From Tubulanus polymorphus (Eukaryota; Nemertea; Palaeonemertea; Tubulaniformes; Tubulanidae): a DNA stretch of 64,000 nucleotides. The position numbers and the translations under genes were made by a program. Location: assembly GCF_964204645.1 (NCBI RefSeq), contig NC_134032.1, positions 3,250,916 to 3,314,915 on the forward strand, read 5' to 3'. The notes beneath the pieces are model-generated. The model worked only from the letters and a program-made list of their open reading frames with translations, did no database searches and was not told where the DNA came from. Below, in pieces: positions 1 to 11,462 of the stretch; positions within the stretch are counted from its first letter, which is position 1; every line of letters starts with the position of its first letter.

Positions 1-117
1 ACCGACGTATGTTAAGAAAGAAAAATTTTGAGTCCCAACTGCAAATAACAGTGTAACCCCGAGAAAGTCTTAAGAGAGGGCCCTTTTTATAAGTTTTTAT
101 GGAGCAGAGTTTAGTTC

Positions 118-222
118 ATGTATGTCTCCAACGACAGCCAACGCCAGAGGTGGTTTCGAACTAGGGACCTATTTGTTCCCAGTCCTCCATTCAACAAACT
201 GAGCTAACTGCACAGGACGATA
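118..222 (-). repeat. tRNA-derived SINE or tRNA pseudogene
   Basis: Read on the minus strand, the segment has a tRNA-like A box (TTAGCTCAGTTTG) followed about 45 bases later by a B box (AGTTCGAAACC), the internal promoter pair of RNA polymerase III. The acceptor ends do not pair convincingly, so a SINE head or decayed tRNA copy is more likely than a working tRNA. Confidence 0.5.
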
Positions 223-586
223 AATGAAGGATATTTCGTACAATTTCACTTTAAGAAGTAGATCATCCATGAATTATTTCATCGAGGCAGGAAGAAGTTA
301 TTGTCACGGAATTGACCGGTTTAGCTGCTAATAATAGGCCTAATACGTCTCGCGATTAGTTACACAATAGGATGATTCATCTGATATTTCTGTGAGGAAA
401 AGTTTTCAATTGAAAAAATGAGAATCAAATTACGATTACAATAACTTTAACAAATAGATGAATAAAGACGTCGATAAAGCTAGTTTATGTCACTGTTAAG
501 ATCGAAGTCAAACCGCTTCGTTTTCATTAGGCGTTCGATTATACTTGCTCACATTGTTCGAGAGAAAAATCTGAATCCGAACGACG
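223..586. other. Intergenic, presumed upstream region of the first GPCR
   Basis: No reading frame or repeat stands out. It lies directly 5' of the receptor gene that starts at 587 and probably holds its promoter and 5' UTR, but no specific site can be named. Confidence 0.4.
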
Positions 587-1546
587 ATGAATTCTAGCAG
601 CGATATCTCCGCGATCAGTCGACCTTACAACAGCTATATAATACTGATGTCCACGATGAACGAGACGGGTCGCACGCGTCTGCTTTCGCTGGTATTGTTA
701 CCGATACTATTCGCGTCGGGTGCGTTCGGGAACACGTGCACTTTGCTGATAGCCGGCAGCCGACAGTTCCGCGCTTTGTCCTATTCGAATTATCTCATAA
801 TGTTGTCGGTTAGCGATATGCTCGTCTGCGTCGCTTTGGAGGCGATGCCGCTGTTGCATTTCTGGCTACGGGAACTAGGCTTCGGCGGCGTGCTTCTAAA
901 CAGCGCGGCCGCCTGCGCCGTCTATGAGGTCGTGTTCCTCGCGTCGTACTGTAACAGTTCCTGGCTCGTCGTTGCTATTTCGCTCGAGCGTATGGCGGTC
1001 GTTTCGTTCCCACTGTCGTCGCGCCTAATTTGCACGAGAACCTTCGCGCGAAGCGCCGTGGCTTGCGTCACGGTCGGCTGCTTCGCCGTGTCGTCGGGCT
1101 TCTTCTTCAGCATGCGTTTTAAGGTATCGCTGGGTTGTTACACCGTACCGGGTCGGCACGACGAATACATGACCGCCGTCGGAAGTCTATGCTACTTCGT
1201 GCCGCAGTTCCTGATCGTGGCGGCTAACACGGCCATCGTGGTTCTACTCTTCGCGCGTAAAGGCCCGCGCTCGACCGATAGGAAGTCGGCCACCGCTACC
1301 CGTACGACCGTCATGCTGGTCACCGTATCCGTCGTTTTTACGGCTACGACTTTCCCGTCGATGTTAATCACGTTGCTGAACAAGCTCGGAGTTCATGTAA
1401 TCGCAGACGAGAGAATGGTACAGGTCGCCTCGCGTCTACAAGCCCTGAACTACTGTATCAATTTCTACGTATATCTCCTACTAGGCAAAGACATGCGCGC
1501 GTATTTTTGTCGACATTTCTGTAAATGTTCAACAATTCGTCACTAA
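587..1546 (+). CDS. Class A (rhodopsin-like) G protein-coupled receptor, single exon
   Basis: A 319-residue protein with seven hydrophobic segments. Visible landmarks are the GN pair in TM1 (GAFGN), LSVSD in TM2 in place of the usual LAxAD, SLERM at the end of TM3 in the DRY position, a Cys before TM3 and one in the second extracellular loop, and NFYVY in TM7 in place of NPxxY. A short basic, Cys-rich tail follows. The layout is that of invertebrate peptide receptors of the FMRFamide/orphan type, so an extracellular peptide ligand and G-protein signalling at the plasma membrane are inferred. The ligand cannot be told. A second Met at residue 22 could be the true start. The gene is intact and GC-richer than its flanks. 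Confidence 0.85.
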   Translation: MNSSSDISAISRPYNSYIILMSTMNETGRTRLLSLVLLPILFASGAFGNTCTLLIAGSRQFRALSYSNYLIMLSVSDMLVCVALEAMPLLHFWLRELGFGGVLLNSAAACAVYEVVFLASYCNSSWLVVAISLERMAVVSFPLSSRLICTRTFARSAVACVTVGCFAVSSGFFFSMRFKVSLGCYTVPGRHDEYMTAVGSLCYFVPQFLIVAANTAIVVLLFARKGPRSTDRKSATATRTTVMLVTVSVVFTATTFPSMLITLLNKLGVHVIADERMVQVASRLQALNYCINFYVYLLLGKDMRAYFCRHFCKCSTIRH

Positions 1547-1699
1547 TGTCGTTTACAATCCACATAAGACCGTAAATGCGGGTAGTGCATCCTATGGCCA
1601 AAAGATGCCTTTTTGTCCACGGTCGTTTAGCGCCATTCGTCACAATAGATTACACTACAACTTTAAAATATCGACAACCCAGAAGTTCTCAGTAAGATA

Positions 1700-2441
1700 T
1701 AAACGCTGTAATGCTGCTATAGGACGGTATAAATAAGATATATACCCCAGAAAGCTGCTATAAGACTGTCAGTAAGATATATACCACAGAAAGTTGCTAT
1801 AAGACTGTGTCAGTAAGATATATACCCCAGAAAGCTGCTATAAGACTGTGTCAGTAAGATATATACCCCAGAAAGCTGATATAAGACTGTGTCAGTAAGA
1901 TATATACCCGGAAAAGCTGCTATAAAACTGTGTCACCCCAGGAAAGCTGCTATAAGACTGTCAGTAAGATATATACCACAGAAAGTTGCTATAAGACTGT
2001 GTCAGTAAGATATATACCCCAGAAAGCTGCTATAAAACTGTGTCACCCCAGGAAAGCTGCTATAAGACTGTCAGTAAGATATATACCACAGAAAGCTGCT
2101 ATAAGACTGTGTCAGTAAGATATATACCCCAGAAAGCTGTTATAAGACTGTGTCAGTTAGTTATATACCCCAGAAAGCTGCTTTAAGACAGTGTCAGTAA
2201 GATATATACCCCAGAAAGCTGTTATAAGACTGTGTCAGTTAGTTATATACCCCAGAAAGCTGCTTTAAGACAGTGTCAGTAAGATATATACCCCAGAAAG
2301 CTGTTATAAGACTGTGTCAGTAAGTTATATACCCCAGAAAGCTGCTATAAGACAGTGTCAGTTAGATATATACCCCGGAAAGCTGCTATAAGACTGTGCC
2401 AGTAAGATTTATACCCCAGAAAGCTGCTATAAGACTGTGTC
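1700..2441 (+). repeat. Minisatellite, unit about 41 bp
   Basis: Tandem copies of a unit containing ATATATACCCCAGAAAGCTG followed by CTATAAGACTGTGTCAGTAAG. Copies differ by a few substitutions, and some are shortened variants lacking the ATATATAC part. Higher-order alternation of variants is visible around 2150-2330. The short open frames in it are by-products of the repeat. Confidence 0.9.
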
Positions 2442-3507
2442 ATTTAGGAGCAATAAAAGTTAAAATAGAGGATGTGTTTGACGAAGATCAAATTGAAATC
2501 TATCGGCCAATTTGTCCGTCGGTCCTATACTCGGGCGTCAGTCATCACTGGGTTCATCTCTAGTTTGGTGGAGATTACCAAACTGCAGGCATTTTACACA
2601 AAACAGAATCCGTTTATACGAATAGAAAAAAAGAAATGTCCCCGAACAACAACTAAAAACAACAAGCAACGTGATCACAACTGATGTAGAATTTATTAAA
2701 CATTTAAGAAAGAGGAATAAAGTAAAAAGATAGCCCCCGGTGTCTACCAGTTTGTAACGTGGATTTTTTTTTGAATGTCCTTGAAGTGACGATGATTTTC
2801 TCGTCGATTATTTATTGAAAATATTCACGCATTAGCCTTAGGGTATCATTTACAAACCGACCAATCAAACCCACCGGGAACGAAACAGAGGTTGGATTTT
2901 GAAATCTGAAATCGATGTACAGTTTATGTTGTTGCAGGATCGGTCCAATTCACAGAACTTTTTGATAATCGTTAATTTTGTATCCAGTTCGTGTAAACAA
3001 TCTTCCAACCAGCCTGAACCGGTCAGCGACTGATTGTGGTTTACATTATTAGCCAACATTGTGTTATCAATACTTAGTTTCACAGCGCAGTATTGAGCTA
3101 AATATGTAATGGTGATGGTGCGAATTTTAAACACCTTTAAGTCCGATTGCTACCTGATGAAGTTCAACTCAAATTCATGGTGTTATTACAATTTTATAAT
3201 TCGCCACCTGGTGTTTTCGATGAGAACAGGAATTCAAACTTAACCGCTTTTTAGGTTAATACTTTTTCAGGAAACTGGACCCTGGGCCAAGGGCGCAGTC
3301 GTGGGGTTAGATTTAAGACCAATTTTACACCTTAGTTCTATAATCAATCTAACAACTCAAGACCAGTCTATGACCTGGTCTTAAGATTTAATACCACTTT
3401 TTTACTTATCGTATCGCCCCTTGTTAAAAATTTGGAGTCGCAGTAAAGCTAACGGTGAAAAAAAAACAAATTCGACGGTGAAAAAGCTCCTTTTTGCGGA
3501 CCATAAA
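2442..3507. other. Intergenic region with one dispersed repeat copy
   Basis: No credible gene. About 2850-3090 contains a dispersed repeat (core CACCGGGAACGAAACAG, later AACAATCTTCCAACCAGCC) that recurs in diverged form at about 49205-49420, and in a shorter form near 54172, both inside introns of the lectin gene. Confidence 0.55.
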
Positions 3508-4499
3508 TCAAGCTTTGGCGGCCGAGCTAGCGGATGACTTATTGGTCAGCGGAGTTTGACACCTTAACATGTAGGACAACTGGTTTCTGAAATTCGGGCT
3601 GCGAATGCAGTAGATATAACCGTTGATCGCGTGTCCGATCACGTGCAGAAGTTGCGCCGACGAGTCGAACATGATCAGGGAGTGAAGGAGGCTCGTGCAG
3701 GCTAACTTGATGTAATTGTAGAGATCCTGGACGAAGAAATTCACGCAAAACGGTACGTTCGAAACCAGAAACGATACCGACACGGACATCAGCGTCACCG
3801 TCAGTTCTTTCTCTTTCGTGGCTGCGGTCATCTCCGAGGTGGACGCCGCCGCTCGCAGCAGCGTCATCACGATCGCCGTGTTGAACAGAAACAGGCTCGG
3901 TATCGGCAGATAGAATAATAAACTGTTGCTGACGTGCGACCAGATGTCGTACAGAGACTCGCCTATGTGATTGCTCGACAAACAGGCGAACAGGTCGCAG
4001 ATTTTGATGGTATCGTAAAACACGTAAGCCGGCCCTCCCCCTAGACGGGCCAGAACGAATATAGCCACCGTGATTGCGATGGCTTTTTTCACCGTGCAGA
4101 ATTCGGTAGCTTTGAACGGGAATAGCACGACGAACGATCGGCGGTCATCGCTATGACCGTCCAGGTGCCCGCCGTATTCGCGGTGAACAGCCAGGCTTGC
4201 ATAAGTTTGCAAACGTACTCGTTTTCGTAGCCGTACGCCAAAACGGGTCGCATAAACAGGTAAACCGTGTCGACGGCCGCTATAGAGCACATGTACCACG
4301 AGGCAGAGCTACGCAAGGCCTGACCCCGGCCGCCAACAGGGTCAGGACGTTCCCGACGATGCCGATTGCCACAACGACGTAAATAGCGTAACGACCGAGG
4401 ATGTAAAACATGTTCACGTAGAACGGGTCGCACAGTAAATTCGTCTTGGCCATTTCGCAAAATTCTGCGGTGAAACCGCCGGCGCTCGCGTTCGTCATC
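3508..4499 (-). pseudogene. Class A GPCR broken by two frame changes
   Basis: Three overlapping minus-strand frames together cover one rhodopsin-like receptor. The first (about 4498-4310) carries the start and TM1 with GNVLTLLAAG. The second (about 4310-4140) carries TM2-TM3 ending in MTADRS. The third (about 4140-3508) carries TM4-TM7, with a TM7 region reading HAINGYIYCI. A normal receptor would have all seven helices in one frame, so either two indels have inactivated this copy or the assembly has indel errors. It is a different receptor from the one at 587. Ligand unknown. Confidence 0.75.
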
Positions 4500-4629
4500 C
4501 TGGTTGGTCTCGAGATAGTTTAGCTCTTCTAATTCTATAGCTGCTGGAATCGACTTCGTTCTAAAAAGATTGAGAAAAGAGAATGAAATTATTCGTATAC
4601 GGAGAGATGTAATTTGTAGCTATCCGCAG

Positions 4630-4785
4630 ATATGGGTGAGTCATGTAACACTGACGGTCAGCCGCGGGTTCAACGGGATTCGAACCCATTCGAGTCCAAC
4701 CCCGCGTAGCACGGGCTCAATGGGATTCGACCCCACCTCATCTGGTTTGAGAGTCAAGCATGTGTATTACCTCTGCGACTAATCT
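4630..4785 (-). repeat. tRNA-like sequence with duplicated T arm (SINE fragment)
   Basis: On the minus strand a D-arm-like start (AGTCGCAGAGGTAATACAC), an anticodon-arm-like stretch and a T arm (GGGGTCGAATCCC) can be followed, and then a second T arm (GGGTTCGAATCCC) about 45 bases later. One tRNA has only one T arm, so this is a composite or SINE-like pseudogene. Confidence 0.5.
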
Positions 4786-6185
4786 TTCTCATCAATTCCT
4801 TGCGATGTCAATTCAACACGTCCATTTTTTTGATACCGCTGTGTGATACCGCTTTATGGACGCTTGACACAATCGAACCGGTGACAGTCAGCTCATTATC
4901 GTGAACTAACGAAACGCGAGCCGAATTGAGAGTGTTTAAAGAGACACTTTTATTATACGAAATAATTCACCAGGTTCTGAATACTGTCTAAAAAGGGTCT
5001 ACGTACTCAACACCAGCGATGTAAACAAATTAGCGTAATTTTACGTTTCATTGAAACACTGAACTCTCAAGTTGGTTTTTACTACAGACCAGGATTCGAC
5101 AAATCACGATGTAGATCACACATAAATTAATCTGTGGAACTGAGTGAAATTAACCCCAGACGAATGCGGAACTGGATTTAAAAGGCAAAATATAGCTGCA
5201 CAGCAGCGATAACGGGTTTCTGCCTAATTGTTTCATATGTCGAACTGGGAAGCGTACGAAGATTTCATCGAAATAATTCTAGCCCATAACATATGACTAT
5301 TGCCAAGAAGCGCAATCTGGGTCAACATTATGCTGGATATGTGGATATGATTTGTCAAAGCATCGAAGCAATACAGTCCAACTTGTTTATGTCTCAGATG
5401 GAGCGCGCGGGACAGGGCCGTCATTATACTGGTGACATCCAAATTACACCTTCACAGCGCAACGTCTTTCAGTGTGTAAACTCCATCGTACTCGGCATTA
5501 AAGGACAGTGAGGAATTGAATTTTAGCCACCTAAGCCCTTGGCTTGATTCGAGCAAAAGACCTAACGAACCCGGCAGTTGACTAAATGCACACCTTACGC
5601 CCTGTTTGTCTCAAATATGAGTTACAACATGTGACTGAACTGCATGAATTAACAATTCAACAATTTCAGTTAATCAATGATTTTATCAAGTTCGTCGAAA
5701 TCGAAATGTTTTGCCTTTTAAATTCGAGTTAAGATTGTGCAGGAATGTACTCAAGACAATGCGGGCAACAGTACAATATGCCGTATAGCCCCCCCCCCCG
5801 CCTATGATTAGAGATGTCGGCAGTTTAATATTAATATTTTTAGCGCCTGTTATGCCTAATTCTAGTTACACAATGTGTTTGGTTTGAATCAATTGAATTA
5901 TGTAAATTTCACGCAATAAATGATTATGACAATTATGAAAATGAATGAGTTTTTAATAAGCTCCAGGTTAACAATGTTTAGAATTCATTTATCGATTGGA
6001 AATGAGGAAGTAGCTTCAGTCGAAGCAGTCAGTTGTTTCATTTTTTTTGTGTTCAAATCGTTGGAAAGCTATGTTAGAGAATCCATTGAAACAAAAACCA
6101 TCTGTAGAAAGAGCTTTAGAGATGAACAATATCGAGTTTTCGCTTGATATTTGTTATGTAAGAATTTGATTTTTTTTTCTATAAG
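4786..6185. other. Intergenic or intronic region
   Basis: No gene is convincing. A 72-residue open frame at 5293-5511 (plus) has balanced composition and could be an exon of the host gene interrupted by the element, but no splice pair or family match supports it. A poly-C run lies near 5790. Confidence 0.3.
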
Positions 6186-6281
6186 GCTTATTCGGTGGAA
6201 CTGGGATCAGTGAGGTGAATGTTTATCAAGCTCCAGAACGGAACATGCTGAGAACAATAGCCCAAAATTTTATTCAACGGC
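6186..6281 (+). CDS. Host exon, 5' part (interrupted by the virus-like element)
   Basis: After a pyrimidine-rich tract and AG at 6184-6185, an open frame reads LFGGTGISEVNVYQAPER and continues to the element boundary. If the element and one copy of AACGGC are removed, the frame continues without a break into 22097-22142 (HIKFVKSEEDGIDNR) and meets a GT at 22143. It therefore looks like one exon of about 142 bases. The protein family is not recognised. Splice signals are inferred by eye. Confidence 0.5.
6276..6281. repeat. Left target-site duplication AACGGC
   Basis: The six bases AACGGC stand directly before the left inverted repeat and again directly after the right one (22091-22096). A 6-bp duplication is typical of Maverick/Polinton integration by an rve-type integrase. 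Confidence 0.9.
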
Positions 6282-6397
6282 AGTAATTAGAAAAGTGGGG
6301 TTTCATACCAGAGGGCGAGAGGGCGAGACACCACTCATCACCACAAGTAATTTTTTTCCTAACACTCATTACCACAAGTAATTTTTTTTCCTAATAA
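6282..6397 (+). repeat. Left terminal inverted repeat
   Basis: Starts AGTAATTAG and ends at the polymerase start codon. It contains the short direct repeat GAGGGCGA and two tandem copies of a module CACTCATCACCACAAGTAAT followed by a T-run and CCTAA. The reverse complement of 21974-22090 matches except for one base and one T of run length. The second module runs directly into AATAAATG and so also serves as the polymerase promoter. Confidence 0.92.
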
Positions 6398-9300
6398 ATG
6401 GGGGAGAATGAACACCAACTAGAAAACAATAATGTCAATAAAAATCAATATTATTGTCAATATTGTAAAAAAAACATCGATACATCTCATAAAACACGAC
6501 ATGAAAAAACTGCAAATCATATAAAAAATGTAATAGATTTTGAAACTCCAGAAAATTCCAATGAAAGAAAAGAACGATTAGAAAATATGAATGTGGATGA
6601 AATAAAATGTGAAGTTTGTAATGAATTTATAGTAAAAAGGAATTATAATAGACATCTCGAATCACAAAAACACCACCAAAATTTGAGTAATAATGTTTTA
6701 GGAAAAGATTATTTTGATAATAAACCTCAAAAAGTAAAAGAATCAACTTCAAAAACTAAATCCATTTCAAATAAACCTTACATGGAAAATGTTAGAAATT
6801 ATATTGATTCACTAGAAATAAAAGATACAATTGAAATCTTAGAAACATTACATAGTAAAATTGGTCCTGCAGCTATTATATTTAGATTTTTTAAAGGTAC
6901 AACAATAGAAGATTATAGTAAATTTAATGAAATAATAGAAAAAATACTAGATTTGATAACAGATGTTGAATATCCAAAAATTAGTATCTCTGGGAAAGTA
7001 AGTTTTATAAAGTCAGAAGAAAAAATGAATTATAATATTCAAACACACTCTGAAGAAATAATTTCAAAAACACAAATAAAAGAGAAGTTAGAAAAAATAT
7101 TTAATGAATTTAAACGTCATATTGAAGAAAGATATTTTGAGGGTTCTGGCTTAACATTGAATGAAATAATATATTTAGATTTAAATGTTTATAATACAAA
7201 AAGGAATAAAACATCAAAAAGTAATAAAATGTTTAAAAATGATTCAAACTTTACAACAGAAAAGGATATTAAAGCATCATCTTATATTAAATTACCATTT
7301 ACAACAAAAGCAGTAATAAATGTTCAAAATGAAGATAATAAATGTTTTCTATGGTCAATTATTAGTTGTTTACACCAAACAGAAGATACGACGCATAGTT
7401 TTAGAATAACAAATTACCGGAAATATGAAACATTATATAAAATTGATCAATATCCAGTAACTATAAAAATGATTCCTAAAATAGAAAAAATTAATAATTT
7501 AAAAATAAATGTATTCGAATTAATGCAATTACCAAAGACAAAAGGTGAAAATATTAAAGATTATACATTGGAAGCTTTATATTTAACAGAATATTATGAT
7601 GATGAAAATGCTATAGATTTGTTATATTACAAAAAAGATGAAAATGAACATTATATGTGGTTAAAACAAATTGATTTATTCTTTAGAACAACAGAAAGTG
7701 ATCATCATCGTAAAATTTATCTATGTAGAAAATGTTTATCTAAATTTATGACTGAGAATACATTATTAAAACATAAAGAATTATGTGATAATAAAGATTT
7801 TTGTAAATTAATAATGCCAACAGAAAAAGATTATGAATTGAAATTTCCTAATCATAAATTTAAAAATATTGTTCCATTTGTAATTTATGGGGATTTTGAA
7901 TCGTTGAATAAAGAATTAACTGATCAAGATAGAAAAGAAATATATAACAAAAAGCAATTATTAAAATCAATGGATAAAGGAAGTGAATTAAATGAAGATA
8001 TAATTCAAGACCCACCAATCATAAATACAATTAAAAAAGTTCATCAAAGAGCTGCTGCTTATGGAATTTATATAAAATCAAATTATCCTGAATTATATGA
8101 AAGTCAATATATTTCTTTTAGAGGTGAAAATGTAGTTAATGATTTTTGTGATAAAATTATTGAATTAGAAAGTGATTTTGCAAAATTATTAAACAAAAAT
8201 AAAAGAATAGTTATGACAAAAGAAGATGAAATTGATTTTAATTATGCAACTCATTGTTGTTATTGTGAAAAACGTTTTTATTCATTTGATAAAAGAGTTA
8301 GAGATCATGATCATTTGAATTCAAAATATCGTGGAGCTGCTCATGAAGATTGCAATTTACAAGCTAAGAAAGTTAATTTCGTACCAATATTATTTCATAA
8401 TTTATCAGGCTATGATACCCATCTATTTATAAAACAATTATCGGGAAAATTGGGTGCAATTAATCAAGAAATAGAAGAATATAATGCTATGAATGGTGTA
8501 AATGTAAGAAAATATGATTTTAAACTATTAGCTAAAACATCTGAAAATTATATTTCATTTCAATTTGGTTGCATTAGATTTTTAGATTCTTATAGATTTC
8601 TAGCAAGTTCATTAGATAATTTATCAAAATCATTAGTTGATAATGATTTTGTTATAACTCGATATTATTATCCAAATGACCAAGATTTTAAATTACTGAG
8701 ATATAAAGGCGCAATTCCTTATTCATTTTATAAAACACATGATGATTTTAATGTAACAGAATTATTAAAAGATCAATTTTATGATAAATTAAAAGAGGAG
8801 TATGTGAAAGACGAAGTGTTTAATAGAACATTAAATATTTGGAACCATTTTAAGATGAAAAATCATGGCGAATTAGTTGATTTATATTTAAAATCAGATG
8901 TTATGATATTAGCTGACATATTTGAAAAATTTAGAGAAGTTAATTTGAATCATTTTAATGTTGATCCTTGTTATTGTTATTCTAGTCCTGGTTTAACCTG
9001 GCAATGTGGTTTAAAATATACAAATGTAGAATTAGATTTATTAAAAGAACCAGATATGGTTTTATTATTTGAAAAATCAATTAGAGGTGGAATTAGTGGT
9101 GTTATGGGAGATAGGTATTTTAAAGCAAATGATGAATATAAATTATTATATATTGACGCCAATAATTTATATGGTTGGGCAATGATGCAACCTCAACCAT
9201 ATAAAAATTTTATATTAACAGAAGTTGAAAATGGTGATAAAACTGATTGGGAAAACGCAATTGCGAGTTTAAAAGATGAAGCACCAATTGGTTATTTCTT

Positions 9301-11462
9301 TGTAGTTGATTTAGAATATCCTGAAAATATAAAGTTTAAAACAAGAAACTTACCTTATTGCCCAGAACATTTAACTGTAGATGATAGTTATTTAAGTGAA
9401 TACCAGAAGAAAATAAAACCGAAAGATCATGTTTTTACAGAAAAATTAATACTTACTCAAAATGATAAATACAATTATATTGTTCATTATAGAATGTTAA
9501 AATTTTATCTAAAACAAGGAATGAAATTAAAGAAAGTACATAGATATATTGAATTTAATCAATCGAAGTGGTTAGAAAAATATATAGATTTCAATACTCA
9601 ACAGAGAACCATATCAAAAACAGATTTTGAAAAAGATTTCTTCAAATTAATAAATAATAGTTTTTATGGTAAAACATGTGAAAATATTAGAAATAGAAAT
9701 GATATTGAATTAGTGAATAATTCTGAAAGATTAAGACATTTACAATCAAGTCCTAGACATTTAGGAAATAAAAGATTTGAAGATTATTTAACAGCAGTTA
9801 AATTAAAAAGAACATCATTAAAATTTAATAAACCTATATTTATAGGTTCAACTGTTTTGGAAATATCAAAATTATTGATGTATAATTCTTATTACAATGT
9901 TTTGCAGCCACTTTTTGGGGAAAAACATATAGAAATATTATATTTTGATTCTGTAACGGCTGACACCCCAATATTATTAAAATGTAATAATAAAATATTG
10001 GTAAGAAGAATTTCAGAAATAATTCCTAATCAAAATAAATCTTATATTTCATATGGTGAAAAAGAACTAATACAAATAAATGGTTTAATGGATGTTTGGA
10101 CAAGAAATGGATGGAAAAAATTAAAGAATATTATTAGACATAAAACAAATAAGAAAATCTATAGAGTTAGAACTAAATTAGGATTTGTAGATGTTACTGA
10201 AGACCATAGTTTGATTAAACTAAATGGTGATGAAATAAAACCAACTGATATAAAAATTGGAGATGAATTATTACATAAAAGATTTTTCCCAAGAATGAAT
10301 CATATGTCATTTGATGAAATAATTAATAATACTTATAATATAGAACCCGAAACATTGGAAGAAAAAGAATATTTTATCAAAGGATTTTTCATGGGTGATG
10401 GTTCAGCAGGTGTGTATAATTATGTTAGTGGAACTAAATATTGTTGGTATTTATGCAATCAAGACTTAAAATTATTAGAAAGAATTACGAAATTCTGTGA
10501 AGAAGTTTATTCACATAAAACATTTAGAATCATGGATGTTATGAAATCATCAGCAGTTTATAGAATACTTATAAATAATCCTAAAGATTTTGCTATAGAA
10601 TATAATGATGAATTCTATATTCATGCAATAGTGAAAAGTAATACTTCGACAAAAGAAAAGATAGTTCCAGATTATGTATTGAATGCAAAAAAATAATTTA
10701 AGAAAATGGTTCTTCATTGGATTATATGCAGCAGATGGTTCAAAAAGTTTCAAAACAATATCTTTAGCTCAAAAAGGAAAAGTTGCTATATCAGGATTGA
10801 ATATATTATGCACTTCATTAGGATTTAATATGAATATTGGATTGATTAAATCTAAACCAAATTGCTTTAATTTAAGCCATGTAGAAAATGAGTTAACTGA
10901 AGAAGTTAAAGATTTATTTGAAATATATAACCCAACGGATTATGTTTATGATTTATCAACTGAAGATGGTACATTTAACTGTGGATTTCCATTAATAGCG
11001 GTCAATACTGACGCCTACATACTAAAAATCAAGACAAATGACATAACAAAAGACTTAAAAACATTAAAACATCATTTTGATTTTAGCAATTATCCTAAAG
11101 ATCATGAATTGTTTAGCAATGATAATAAAAAGATTCCTGGTAAATTTAAAGATGAATTAGGGGGTGATGAAATGATTGAATTTGTTGGGATAAGAAGTAA
11201 AATGTATAGTTACAGAACAAAAGATCATGAAGCTAAAAAGTTAAAAGGAATAACAAAACATGTGGTTGATAAACATATAGAATTTCAAGATTATATAAAG
11301 TGTTTATATAAATCAATTGTAATGAAACACAAAATGAATTGTTTAAGATCAGAAGATCATGAGATGTACATTAATGAAGTTGAAAAAACTAGTTTAAATC
11401 CATTTGATGATAAAAGGCATATTTTAGATGATGGTATAAAAACATTACCTTATGGTTATTAA
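6398..11462 (+). CDS. Protein-primed family B DNA polymerase, interrupted by an intein and a frame break
   Basis: Replicative polymerase of the element, copying linear DNA from a protein primer. The N terminus has C2H2-like fingers (about residues 19-45 and 71-92) and a further Cys/His cluster at 442-462. A region around 315 (CFLWSIISCLHQ) is typical of animal polinton-type polymerases. Exonuclease motifs: YGDFES near 500, HNLSGYD near 667, YLKSDVMILAD near 829. A CCYC...HDHL cluster lies near 620-640. Polymerase motifs: YIDANNLYG near 920, NNSFYGK near 1088, and YFD...TDAY split by the intein at 9950-11006. The KxY-type SKMYSY lies near 11200. The open frame stops at 10696 within the intein, and the rest is in the +1 frame from 10683 onward. 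Start chosen at the late-type promoter ATG. The stop codon overlaps that of the converging gene. Confidence 0.9.
9950..11006 (+). other. Intein with LAGLIDADG homing endonuclease in the polymerase active-site motif
   Basis: The polymerase reads YFD, then SVTADTPILL (splicing block A, Ser at position 1), a block B with VTEDHSLI, two LAGLIDADG-like helices (FIKGFFMGDGSAG near 10380; FFIGLYAADGSK near 10720), a block F-like VYDLSTEDGTF, and a C-terminal end FPLIAVN followed by TDAY. The split lies between D and T of the YxDTDx catalytic motif, a known hotspot (pol-c) for polymerase inteins. Thr is the +1 nucleophile. The penultimate residue is Val rather than His, and block F lacks its usual His, so splicing may be unusual or weak. 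An A7 run at 10687-10693 changes the frame inside the endonuclease. Length is about 352 codons. Confidence 0.9.
10687..10693 (+). other. Frame break at an A7 run in the intein
   Basis: The upstream frame ends at a TAA directly after the run, and the homologous downstream frame is shifted by +1. The related copy at about 61550 has no A-run here and is one base shorter, which suggests that this copy, or its assembly, has gained an A. Slippage during transcription is another possibility. Confidence 0.8.

Noticed and set aside
1930-2118. 62-residue frame in the 41-bp repeat
   Set aside because: Only reflects the minisatellite unit.
1700-2441. CRISPR-like array
   Set aside because: Repeats are contiguous without unique spacers, and the context is eukaryotic.
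4197-4382. Plus-strand frame inside the broken GPCR
   Set aside because: Antisense shadow of the receptor's TM2-TM3 part.
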